The notes beneath the pieces are model-generated. The model ran no database searches. It had not been told where the DNA came from and was given only the letters and a program-made list of their open reading frames with translations. This document shows, piece by piece, positions 6,699 through 12,827 of a stretch of DNA of 12,827 bases. The number at the start of each line of letters is the position of its first letter. Position 1 is the stretch's first letter. A program made the translations under genes and the position numbers. Location: NCBI GenBank assembly GCA_030536675.1, contig JAUNPM010000018.1, positions 1 through 12,827 on the forward strand, given 5' to 3'. Source of the stretch: Clostridia bacterium. GTDB lineage: Bacteria; Bacillota; Clostridia; Lachnospirales; CAG-274.

Positions 6699-7700
6699 AT
6701 GAAGTACAGAACTCTGGGAAAGGATCTTAAGGTGTCTGCCGTAGGGCTTGGTTGTATGGGTATGAGCCATGCCTATGGAGCTCCTGCCGATAAAAATGAA
6801 ATGAAGAAGCTGCTTTCGCAGGCTGTAGATATTGGATATACATTTTTTGATACGGCAGAGGTTTACGGCACACCTGATGATCATCATCATAATGAGGAGC
6901 TGTTGGGAGAGGCATTAAAGCCTTACAGAAATAAGATCCTTATTGCAACTAAGTTTGGTATTCATTTTGATATGACAAGTCCCGAAGTAAATAAGCCTCT
7001 TGTTCCCGATTCAAGCCCCCATATTATAAGAAGATCGGTTGAAGAGTCATTAAAGCGCCTTAATACAGACCATATCGATCTATACTATCAGCACAGAACA
7101 GATCCCAATGTTCCCATTGAAGAGGTTGCGGGAGTAATGGAAGAGCTTATAAAAGAGGGTAAGATCACCCATTGGGGATTGTCAGCGGCAACAGAGGACA
7201 CTATAAGAAGAGCGGATAAGGTGTGTAAGGTAACTGCAATTCAAAACAGATATTCAATGATGTACAGGGATTGTGAAGCATTATTTGATACCTTAGATGA
7301 ATTAAATATTGGATTTGTAGCTTTTTCACCTATGGCAAACGGTTTTTTGAGCGGTAAATATAATGAAAATTCTCATTTTGAAGAGAACACGGATTACAGA
7401 AGCATTATGCCCCAGTTTAAAAAAGAGGCTTATGAAAAAAACAAGGAGCTTTTGGAATTTATAAGAAATACGGCAGAAAAAAAGAATGCCACACCTGCTC
7501 AAATCTCTCTTGCCTGGATGATTTGCAAAAAAAATTATATGGTACCTATTCCGGGAACAAGAAAAATTGAAAGATTATATGAAAATGCAGGGGCAGCCGA
7601 CATTGTGCTGTCAGACGAAGAAATAAAGAGTATTGACAGTGCTCTTGACAATATTGAAATGTCAGAGGTATTTGGCGGAAGTAAAATAATAAAAAAATAA
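6699..7700 (+). CDS. Aldo/keto reductase, YakC/AKR13-like
   Basis: The protein has 333 residues and no signal peptide, so it is cytosolic. It is a TIM-barrel NAD(P)H-dependent reductase. The catalytic tetrad is visible as Asp51 and Tyr56 (F-D-T-A-E-V-Y-G), Lys85 (A-T-K-F-G) and His132 (Y-Y-Q-H-R-T-D-P). The C-terminal V-P-I-P-G-T-R-K-I-E-R-L segment binds the cofactor phosphate. The opening G-L-G-C-M-G-M-S and the Y-Y-Q-H-R-T-D-P block are typical of the longer AKR13/YakC-like enzymes that reduce small aldehydes and ketones. It follows the flavodoxin by 20 bp with an AGAGG ribosome site and belongs to the same operon. The physiological carbonyl substrate cannot be deduced. Confidence 0.93.
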   Translation: MKYRTLGKDLKVSAVGLGCMGMSHAYGAPADKNEMKKLLSQAVDIGYTFFDTAEVYGTPDDHHHNEELLGEALKPYRNKILIATKFGIHFDMTSPEVNKPLVPDSSPHIIRRSVEESLKRLNTDHIDLYYQHRTDPNVPIEEVAGVMEELIKEGKITHWGLSAATEDTIRRADKVCKVTAIQNRYSMMYRDCEALFDTLDELNIGFVAFSPMANGFLSGKYNENSHFEENTDYRSIMPQFKKEAYEKNKELLEFIRNTAEKKNATPAQISLAWMICKKNYMVPIPGTRKIERLYENAGAADIVLSDEEIKSIDSALDNIEMSEVFGGSKIIKK

Positions 7701-7713
7701 AGGAGCGAGTATT

Positions 7714-8562
7714 ATGGAATTTAAAACATTAAGCAACGGAATTAAAATGCCTTTAGAGGGCTTTGGCGTATTTCAGGTGCCCGATGAGGCTGTTTGTGAA
7801 AAGGCTGTTCTTGATGCTGTTAATACGGGATACAGATTAATTGACACAGCGGCAGCATATATGAATGAAGAGGCTGTGGGAAGAGCAATAAAAAAATGCG
7901 GAGTTCCCAGAGAGGAGCTGTTTGTGACAACAAAGCTGTGGGTTCAGGATGCAGGATATGAAGAGGCTAAAAAGGCATTTGATACATCTCTTAAAAAATT
8001 GGGACTGGATTATATTGATCTGTATTTGATACATCAGCCTATGGGTGATTATTACGGTGCTTGGAGAGCTATTGAGGAGCTTTATAAAATAGGTGTGGTT
8101 CGTGCAATAGGCGTGTGCAATTTTTATCCTCACATACTTGCGGACTTTTGTGAAACAGTTGAAATAAAGCCTATGGTAAATCAGGTTGAGCTTCACCCAT
8201 TCTTTCAGCAGGAGGACGCAGTTAAGGTTATGAATGAATACGGTGTTCAGCCCGAAGCCTGGGGACCTTTTGCAGAAGGAAATCACGGTATATTTACCGA
8301 TCCCGTGCTTACGGAAATAGGTAAAAAGTACGGAAAGAGCGCTGCACAGGTCACACTGCGCTGGAATGTTCAAAGAGGAGTTGTTGTTATTCCTAAATCA
8401 ACTCATAAGGAGCGTATGGTGCAGAATATTGATATATGGGATTTTGAGCTTAGTGATGAGGATATGAAAAAAATCGCTAAAATGGATATAGGTCACAGTG
8501 AAATAGTTGACCACAGTGATCCTAAATTTGTTAAAATGCTCCATAATATGAAAATACATTAA
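7714..8562 (+). CDS. Aldo/keto reductase, AKR5 (DkgA/YvgN-like)
   Basis: The protein has 282 residues, the usual length of the short AKR5 class that includes 2,5-diketo-gluconate and methylglyoxal reductases. The catalytic tetrad is Asp44 and Tyr49 (I-D-T-A-A-A-Y), Lys74 (T-T-K-L-W) and His107 (L-I-H-Q-P). The barrel motif A-I-G-V-C-N-F and the cofactor-binding V-I-P-K-S-T-H-K-E-R-M segment are intact. It is cytosolic and the last gene of the operon, 13 bp after the first reductase, with AAGGAGCG before the ATG. The two reductases belong to different families, so they are not a recent tandem duplication and probably have different substrates. Reduction of reactive aldehydes or alpha-ketoaldehydes is a reasonable inference. 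Confidence 0.93.
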   Translation: MEFKTLSNGIKMPLEGFGVFQVPDEAVCEKAVLDAVNTGYRLIDTAAAYMNEEAVGRAIKKCGVPREELFVTTKLWVQDAGYEEAKKAFDTSLKKLGLDYIDLYLIHQPMGDYYGAWRAIEELYKIGVVRAIGVCNFYPHILADFCETVEIKPMVNQVELHPFFQQEDAVKVMNEYGVQPEAWGPFAEGNHGIFTDPVLTEIGKKYGKSAAQVTLRWNVQRGVVVIPKSTHKERMVQNIDIWDFELSDEDMKKIAKMDIGHSEIVDHSDPKFVKMLHNMKIH

Positions 8563-8574
8563 TGAAATTGAATT

Positions 8575-8604
8575 TGACCGACTGTTTTTTTAAGCAGTCG
8601 GTCA
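8575..8604. terminator. Hairpin between convergent AKR and merR genes
   Basis: TGACCGACTG (8575-8584) and CAGTCGGTCA (8595-8604) pair perfectly over 10 bp around a T-rich loop. It fills the 47-bp gap between two convergent stop codons. Neither side has a strong T-tract, so termination efficiency is uncertain, but position and symmetry suggest a shared bidirectional terminator. Confidence 0.6.
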
Positions 8605-8609
8605 GGAGG

Positions 8610-9059
8610 TTATTTAATATTGCGGAGCTTTTCTCTTGCGCTTCTGTATTCTTGGGGTATTTCGTCAACAGGCATATTGCGGGGTACGGAGGTAGTGCCT
8701 GCCTCCTTTGCCTTTTCATAGTACCAGCATTTGAAATTAACTATGTTAAGAGTTTCCTGAAGCTCCGAAATTTGATCTTCAATGGCTTTCTTTTGCTTTT
8801 GGAAGAGAGAAAGGCGCTCGTCAATTGTTTTGTCACCTTCCATTGCCATATAAATGTAGTTTTTAATATCTTTTAAGGACATACCTGCTTTTTTAAGGCA
8901 GTTTATAACTTGCAGCCATTCATAGTCTGCTTCCTTAAACATTCTTATACCGCTTTTTGATCTTTCGACAAAGGGAAGTAAGCCTTCCTTGTCATAGTAT
9001 CTCAGCGTTGAGGTTGGTATCTCAAGCATTTTTGACATTTCGCCTACAGTGTAAAGCAT
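8610..9059 (-). CDS. MerR-family transcriptional regulator (AdhR-like)
   Basis: The protein has 149 residues from the ATG at 9057-9059. The N-terminal winged helix reads Y-T-V-G-E-M-S-K-M-L, then P-T-S-T-L-R-Y-Y-D-K-E-G-L-L-P, the MerR hallmark. A long dimerisation helix and a C-terminal F-K-C-W-Y-Y-E-K-A segment follow. The AdhR/NmlR-like group of MerR proteins responds to aldehydes and electrophiles, in some cases through a cysteine; the Cys in K-C-W-Y-Y is a candidate but I cannot show that it senses. I chose this ATG because GAGG (complement of 9068-9071) lies 8 bases upstream; a GTG at 9066-9068 overlaps that ribosome site and is unlikely. It diverges from the alcohol dehydrogenase operon, whose promoter has MerR geometry. 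Confidence 0.92.
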   Translation of the reverse strand: MLYTVGEMSKMLEIPTSTLRYYDKEGLLPFVERSKSGIRMFKEADYEWLQVINCLKKAGMSLKDIKNYIYMAMEGDKTIDERLSLFQKQKKAIEDQISELQETLNIVNFKCWYYEKAKEAGTTSVPRNMPVDEIPQEYRSAREKLRNIK

Positions 9060-9099
9060 ATTTTTCACCTCAAATATTTTAAAATTTAAAAAAAAGTAC

Positions 9100-9130
9100 T
9101 TGACTTAAAGTTGACTTTAACTTATATAAT
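9100..9130 (+). promoter_or_regulatory. MerR-type promoter (19-bp spacer) with operator, dehydrogenase operon
   Basis: TTGACT (9100-9105) and TATAAT (9125-9130) are 19 bp apart, longer than the standard 17 bp and diagnostic of MerR-activated promoters. The inverted repeat TTAAAGT-TG-ACTTTAA (9105-9120) fills the spacer, where a MerR dimer bends and untwists the DNA to realign the boxes. The divergent MerR gene is the expected activator. The leader to the ATG at 9192 is about 55 bases; AGGAGG precedes the ATG. Confidence 0.85.
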
Positions 9131-9191
9131 TAAATTAAACTTATATATATTATACATTAATTAAATAAAAAGTCAATAGGAGGAATAAAAA

Positions 9192-10340
9192 ATGAATGAT
9201 TTTGTATTTAGTTATCCCACAAAGGTGTATTTCGGAAAAGGATCAGCAAAAAAGGCATTGAATGGAGAGCTTGGGGCATATAAAAAAATTATGCTTGCTT
9301 ACGGAGGAGGCTCTGTAAAGAAAAACGGCATTTATGATGAAATTATGAGCTTGCTTTCCGACAAAGAGGTCATTGAGTTTTCGGGCATAATGTCAAATCC
9401 TACTTATAAAAAGGTTCAGGAGGGTGCAAGGCTTGCAAAAGAAAATAATGTTGATTTTATACTTGCAGTAGGCGGAGGTTCCGTTATTGATTGCTGTAAG
9501 GTTGTTGCGGCGCAGGCAAAAACAGACGAGGACTTATGGGAAATGGAATTTACAAATAAAAGATTTCCCGACAAATGGATACCTATGGGTGCTGTTGTAA
9601 CAGCATCGGGCACAGGCTCCGAAATGAATGCGGGGGCTGTCATTACAAATGAGGATAAGAAAATAAAAGCGGGTATGTTTGCGGCATATGCGGACTTTGC
9701 TGTTTTAGATCCTTATTATACATTATCCGTACCGTTTAAACAGGTTATTTCAGGTGCTTTTGATACCTTAAGTCATTGTATGGAAACATATTTCGGCACA
9801 CCAAGAGAAACATATATTTCAGATGAAATAAATGAAGCTGTTATGAGAAATACCATAAGGAATATAAGAGCATTAATTAAAGATCCTAATGATATTGAAG
9901 CAAGAAGCGAGCTTATGTGGGATTCAGCTATGGCTGAAAACGGTTTGTTGAAGCTGGGAAAGGTCACTGATTTTCAGGCACATCAAATAGAACATCAGCT
10001 GGGTGCATATACGGACTGTAATCACGGACAGGGGCTTGCCGTAATACACCCTGTGCTTTACAGTCATATTTATAAAGACGGTGTTTCAAAATTTGCACGA
10101 TTTGCAAAAGAGGTTTGGAATATAAATGATAAGGACAGGGATATAGACCTTGCCGCAGCGGGTATTAACAAGCTCACGGAATTTATTAAGGAAATCGGTC
10201 TGCCTGCAAGTTTCAGGGAAATGGGTATAAATGATGACAGCTGTTTCAGAGCAGTTGCTGATTCCTGCAATATTACGGCGGGCTGTTGTAAAAAGCTGAC
10301 AAGAGATGAAATATTTGAAATTTTAAATGAATGTTATTAA
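9192..10340 (+). CDS. Iron-containing alcohol dehydrogenase (BDH/YqhD-type)
   Basis: The protein has 382 residues, close to the usual 385-390 for butanol-dehydrogenase/YqhD-like type III enzymes. The N-terminal Rossmann-like part has Y-G-G-G-S (37-41) and G-G-G-S-V-I-D (94-100) for NAD(P)H. T-A-S-G-T-G-S-E (137-144) is the family motif. The metal ligands appear as Asp191 and His195 (D-T-L-S-H), His264 (A-H-Q-I-E-H) and His278 (C-N-H-G-Q-G); their spacings match those of YqhD. It reduces aldehydes to alcohols, or the reverse, in the cytosol. It is the first gene of the MerR-controlled operon, so aldehyde detoxification or fermentation are both possible. YqhD itself is NADPH-dependent, but cofactor choice here is not certain. 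Confidence 0.94.
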   Translation: MNDFVFSYPTKVYFGKGSAKKALNGELGAYKKIMLAYGGGSVKKNGIYDEIMSLLSDKEVIEFSGIMSNPTYKKVQEGARLAKENNVDFILAVGGGSVIDCCKVVAAQAKTDEDLWEMEFTNKRFPDKWIPMGAVVTASGTGSEMNAGAVITNEDKKIKAGMFAAYADFAVLDPYYTLSVPFKQVISGAFDTLSHCMETYFGTPRETYISDEINEAVMRNTIRNIRALIKDPNDIEARSELMWDSAMAENGLLKLGKVTDFQAHQIEHQLGAYTDCNHGQGLAVIHPVLYSHIYKDGVSKFARFAKEVWNINDKDRDIDLAAAGINKLTEFIKEIGLPASFREMGINDDSCFRAVADSCNITAGCCKKLTRDEIFEILNECY

Positions 10341-10386
10341 TTAAATTTAAAAGACATACACAGTAAGGGAAACGGAGATATGTATT

Positions 10387-11022
10387 ATGAAAGTAGTGTT
10401 GGTCAATGGTGCGCCTCATAAGGAGGGGTGCACATATACGGCATTGTGTGAAGTTGCAAAAGTACTGAATGAAGAGGAAATAGAAACGGAAATATTTTGG
10501 ATAGGAAATAAGCCGCTGGGTGGATGTATTGCCTGTAAGCAATGTATAAGCAGAGGTGAATGTGTTTTTAATGACAGTGTAAACAAATTCAGAAAAATTG
10601 CTGAAACCGCAGACGGATTTGTTTTTGGCACACCTGTACATTACGGAGCCGCAAGCGGAAATATGACTGCTTTTATGGACAGATTGTTTTATTCGGATCT
10701 GTGCGGAAGAGGCAACAGGACATTTTATTTAAAACCTGCCGCCTGTGTGTTATCTGCAAGAAGAGCGGGCACAACAGCCACATTTGATCAAATGAATAAA
10801 TATTTTACAATTCAGGAAATGCCTGTAGTTTCGTCAAGGTATTGGAATATGGTACACGGTGCAAAGGCTGAAGATGTATTAAAAGATGAAGAAGGGCTTT
10901 TAACAATGAGAGTTCTTGCAAGGAATATGGCTTTTATGCTTAAGTGTAAGGAAGCGGCTCTTAAAAACGGCGTTGAGCTTCCAAAGAGAGAGGATGCCGT
11001 ATTTACTAATTTTATAAGATAA
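10387..11022 (+). CDS. Iron-sulfur flavoprotein / NADPH-dependent FMN reductase-like
   Basis: The protein has 211 residues with a flavodoxin-like fold: first strand V-V-L-V-N-G-A-P-H-K-E-G with the FMN phosphate loop, then G-T-P-V-H-Y-G-A-A-S-G-N-M (81-93) for the isoalloxazine ring. Between them Cys47, Cys50, Cys53 and Cys59 give the compact C-X2-C-X2-C-X5-C motif that ligates a 4Fe-4S cluster in the Isf family of methanogens and anaerobes. Isf proteins pass electrons from ferredoxin to FMN and on to small oxidants. It starts 46 bp after the dehydrogenase with GGAGA before the ATG and no terminator between, so it is co-transcribed. Whether it serves the dehydrogenase, the exported proteins or oxygen and electrophile defence is unknown. 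Confidence 0.88.
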   Translation: MKVVLVNGAPHKEGCTYTALCEVAKVLNEEEIETEIFWIGNKPLGGCIACKQCISRGECVFNDSVNKFRKIAETADGFVFGTPVHYGAASGNMTAFMDRLFYSDLCGRGNRTFYLKPAACVLSARRAGTTATFDQMNKYFTIQEMPVVSSRYWNMVHGAKAEDVLKDEEGLLTMRVLARNMAFMLKCKEAALKNGVELPKREDAVFTNFIR

Positions 11023-11041
11023 TATGTTTGGAGGAATGAAA

Positions 11042-11923
11042 ATGAAAAGATTTATGGGTATTTTGTTGTCATCACTGTTAATTATTTCATCAATGCCAAT
11101 AAGTGCATTTGCTAAAGATAATGTAACGTCAAGAGAACTCAAAAACGGTACAAATTATGTGACTGTTAATAAGGAGGCTGAGGAGGATATGTCAGAAAGA
11201 GAAAAGGCGGCTGTTGAAAAATTCAATGAGCTTTATAAGGACGGTAAGATACCGGAAAATATTGCGGAATCAGAGCTTTATGATATTGTAAATAATCTTG
11301 TTTACGGTGAGCTTTATCAGCAGGGACAGCTTACGGACAAAGACAGAGAAATGATAACTCTTGCGGCTTTGACTGCCCTTGGTACAAATACAATATTAAA
11401 AACACACGTATATTCAGCTCTTAATGCAGGTTTGACGCCTGTTGAAATTACCGAAACGGTTTATCACTGTACGCCTTATGTAGGAGCTGCAAAATCTCTT
11501 GAAGCAATTGCCGCTGTAAATGAAGTGTTTGACGAAAAGGGAATAAAAATGCCTGAAAGTCAGGCAACTGTTACCGAGGAAAGCCGTTTTGACGACGGAA
11601 GTGCGGCACAGACAGAGCTTTTTGGCGATTTGGGTGACACTAAGCCTGCGGAAGGTGAAATAAGACTTGGCAGAAGCTTCCTCCCCGACTACTGCTTTGG
11701 TGATTTCTACACAAGAGAGGGGCTTACACTTGAACAGCACGAGCTGCTAACGTGGGTCTGCATTGCCTCAATGGGCGGTGCGGAAGCACAGCTTACGGGA
11801 CATACAAACGGCAACAAAAATGCAGGTAAGTCAAAGGAATATATGCTTGAGGTCTTAACGGACATTATGCCTTATATTGGTTATCCAAGGACATTAAACG
11901 CTCTCAGTATTAAGGCTGTATAG
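11042..11923 (+). CDS. Exported carboxymuconolactone-decarboxylase-like protein, two CMD domains
   Basis: The protein has 293 residues. Residues 1-24 are a clear signal peptide ending A-F-A, so it should be secreted. Two CMD/AhpD-like helical domains follow, at about 75-165 (I-T-L-A-A-L-T-A-L-G, H-V-Y-S-A-L-N-A-G-L-T, P-Y-V-G-A-A) and about 190-290 (L-L-T-W-V-C-I-A-S-M-G-G, L-T-G-H, P-Y-I-G-Y-P-R). Neither has the C-X-X-C of AhpD-type peroxidase partners, so it is not an AhpD reductase; acid/base chemistry as in CMD is more likely. I chose ATG 11042 because GGAGGA (11030-11035) lies 6 bases upstream; an in-frame ATG at 11024 precedes that site. It follows the flavoprotein gene by 19 bp. CMD proteins of this kind are often fused or adjacent to a cupin like the one at 4935. 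Confidence 0.88.
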   Translation: MKRFMGILLSSLLIISSMPISAFAKDNVTSRELKNGTNYVTVNKEAEEDMSEREKAAVEKFNELYKDGKIPENIAESELYDIVNNLVYGELYQQGQLTDKDREMITLAALTALGTNTILKTHVYSALNAGLTPVEITETVYHCTPYVGAAKSLEAIAAVNEVFDEKGIKMPESQATVTEESRFDDGSAAQTELFGDLGDTKPAEGEIRLGRSFLPDYCFGDFYTREGLTLEQHELLTWVCIASMGGAEAQLTGHTNGNKNAGKSKEYMLEVLTDIMPYIGYPRTLNALSIKAV

Positions 11924-11932
11924 TATATAATA

Positions 11933-11980
11933 AAAGTGCATTACACTATGTTTTGACATAATGTAATGCACTTTGTTTTT
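11933..11980. terminator. Long bidirectional terminator between CMD and gltA-like genes
   Basis: AAAGTGCATTACA (11933-11945) pairs perfectly with 11962-11974. After one C/A mismatch, TATGT pairs with ACATA, leaving a 4-base loop, so the stem has about 18 pairs. GTTTTT follows on the plus strand and TTATTATAT on the minus strand. It lies between convergent genes and should stop both. Confidence 0.92.
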
Positions 11981-12001
11981 ATACTGCCAATTATATTTTA
12001 A

Positions 12002-12827
12002 TTATTTTGCTGAAAGATATTCATCAATTGCAGCAGCGGCATTTTTACCTGCGCCCATAGCAAGTATAACCGTAGCAGCGCCTGTAACAGCATCTCCGCC
12101 TGCATAAACGCCTTCTTTTGATGTTAAGCCTGTTTCTTCTTCGGCAACGATACATTTTCTCTTGTTTATTTCAAGTCCAGGAGTTGTGGAGCTTATAAGA
12201 GGATTGGGTGATGTGCCAAGGCTCATAATAACCATATCAACGTCCATTACAAATTCGGAGCCGGGAATTTCAACGGGACGTCTTCTTCCGCTTTCATCGG
12301 GTTCACCAAGCTCCATTTTAATGCACTTCATACCTGAAACCCATCCCTCTTCATTAACAAGGATCTCAACGGGATTTGTAAGGGTGTCAAATATTACGCC
12401 TTCTTCTTTTGCGTGATGTATTTCTTCAAGTCTTGCAGGAAGCTCAGCTTCGCTTCTTCTGTATACAATATGTGCGTCGGCGCCAAGTCTTAAAGCTGTT
12501 CTTACGGCGTCCATTGCAACATTTCCTCCGCCTATAACGGCAACCTTTTTACCTGTTCTTACAGGTGTGTCGTATTCATCGTCAAAGGCTCTCATAAGAT
12601 TTACTCTTGTAAGATATTCATTGGCTGAAACAACACCCATTGCTGTTTCACCGGGAATATTCATAAACTTAGGCAAGCCTGCACCTGAACCTATAAATAC
12701 TGCGTCAAAGCCTTCATCTTCCAAAAGGCTGTCTATTGAAACGGTTTTGCCAATGATAACATTTGTTTCGATTTTAACACCCAGCTTTTTAATGTTTTCA
12801 ACTTCGTGCTGAACTACAGTACTTTTT
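12002..12827 (-). CDS. gltA: GltA/NfnB-type NAD(P)-dependent flavoprotein, C-terminal part (5' truncated)
   Basis: The frame stays open from the stop at 12002-12004 to the window edge, so about 274 C-terminal codons are present and the N-terminus lies outside. Visible from the edge are I-K-K-L-G-V-K-I-E-T-N, then V-F-I-G-S-G-A-G-L-P-K-F, then the NADPH-binding V-I-G-G-G-N-V-A-M-D-A, then V-Y-R-R-S-E-A-E-L-P-A-R, and the FAD-binding G-G-D-A-V-T-G-A-A-T-V-I-L-A-M-G-A-G near the end. In anaerobes this protein is annotated as homotetrameric or small-subunit glutamate synthase, but many copies are NfnB, which with NfnA couples NADH, NADPH and ferredoxin by electron bifurcation. The partner gene would be just outside the window, so I cannot decide. 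It is a core redox enzyme, probably unrelated to the module on its left. Confidence 0.9.
   Translation of the reverse strand, partial: KSTVVQHEVENIKKLGVKIETNVIIGKTVSIDSLLEDEGFDAVFIGSGAGLPKFMNIPGETAMGVVSANEYLTRVNLMRAFDDEYDTPVRTGKKVAVIGGGNVAMDAVRTALRLGADAHIVYRRSEAELPARLEEIHHAKEEGVIFDTLTNPVEILVNEEGWVSGMKCIKMELGEPDESGRRRPVEIPGSEFVMDVDMVIMSLGTSPNPLISSTTPGLEINKRKCIVAEEETGLTSKEGVYAGGDAVTGAATVILAMGAGKNAAAAIDEYLSAK

Noticed and set aside
6876..6890. A D-D-H-H-H stretch in the first aldo-keto reductase as a possible metal site.
   Set aside because: It lies in a variable loop just after the catalytic Tyr, where homologues differ in length, and no other ligands are evident.
7837..8373. A 178-codon open frame on the minus strand opposite the second aldo-keto reductase.
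   Set aside because: It is antisense to a gene with an intact catalytic tetrad. Its product is Cys/Ile/Phe-rich without a recognisable domain, and it has no promoter of its own. It is a codon-bias shadow.
6699..8562. The two adjacent aldo-keto reductases as a tandem duplication.
   Set aside because: They differ in length, motifs and subfamily (YakC/AKR13-like versus AKR5-like), so they are not a recent duplicate pair.
8562..8876. A 104-codon plus-strand frame after the second aldo-keto reductase.
   Set aside because: It is antisense to merR and passes through the convergent hairpin, with no ribosome site.
9104..9112. CTTAAAGTT in the MerR operator is identical to part of LysR site 2 (4831-4839), hinting at cross-regulation.
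   Set aside because: Nine AT-rich bases in an AT-rich genome are weak evidence, and the diagnostic AGCTATAAC half-site is absent from the MerR region.
11414..11740. A 108-codon minus-strand frame opposite the CMD gene.
   Set aside because: It lies entirely within the conserved CMD gene, has no upstream ribosome site or promoter, and its composition looks like an antisense shadow.
1..12827. Searched for tRNA, rRNA, CRISPR arrays, insertion sequences, long direct repeats, riboswitch-like leaders and attachment sites.
   Set aside because: None was seen. Intergenic regions are short (all under about 185 bp) and are accounted for by promoters, operators, ribosome sites and terminators.

Overview
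The window looks like the chromosome of a low-GC, anaerobic Clostridia-type Firmicute, possibly a gut species. The grounds are AT-rich DNA with many ATA and AGA codons, strong AGGAGG-type ribosome sites, Gram-positive signal peptides and lipoboxes, stalk domains of the copper-amine-oxidase-N type, an archaeal/clostridial-style iron-sulfur flavoprotein, and a GltA/NfnB-type flavoprotein. I cannot name a genus from the sequence alone.

Layout. (1) 1-630: the 3' end of a TolC/outer-membrane-efflux-like coiled-coil protein and its terminator. (2) 652-2553: a MarR regulator and a MATE multidrug exporter, overlapping and co-transcribed from a consensus promoter that carries a perfect 16-bp palindrome just after the -10 box. 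(3) 2584-3702 on the minus strand: a lipoprotein alpha/beta hydrolase, divergent from (4) a LysR regulator at 3885-4781. (5) 4935-8562: a four-gene operon of exported cupin with half a stalk domain, exported flavodoxin with a full stalk domain, and two aldo-keto reductases of different families. (6) 8610-9059 on the minus strand: a MerR regulator, divergent from (7) 9192-11923, an iron-dependent alcohol dehydrogenase, an iron-sulfur flavoprotein and an exported carboxymuconolactone-decarboxylase-like (CMD) protein. (8) 12002-12827 on the minus strand: the C-terminal part of GltA/NfnB, cut by the window edge. Every transcription unit that ends inside the window is followed by a visible hairpin.

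Regions 3-7 look like one accessory redox module in two regulons. The same 9-5-9 inverted repeat (half-sites AGCTATAAC and GTTTAAGC, 19 of the 22 core positions identical) occurs in the hydrolase/lysR intergenic region and upstream of the cupin operon. This suggests that the LysR protein controls the hydrolase, itself and the cupin operon. The dehydrogenase operon has a MerR-type promoter with a 19-bp spacer holding a 16-bp dyad, next to an AdhR-like MerR gene.

The module combines three cytosolic NAD(P)H-dependent carbonyl reductases (two AKRs and a YqhD/BDH-type dehydrogenase) and an Fe-S flavoprotein with four exported proteins (esterase-like lipoprotein, cupin, flavodoxin, CMD protein). 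The cytosolic half recalls the aldehyde-detoxifying yqhD-dkgA pair of E. coli. The exported half has no job I can assign from sequence. My inference is a carbonyl or electrophile (possibly quinone or ester-linked xenobiotic) processing system that acts partly outside the membrane. The substrate is unknown.
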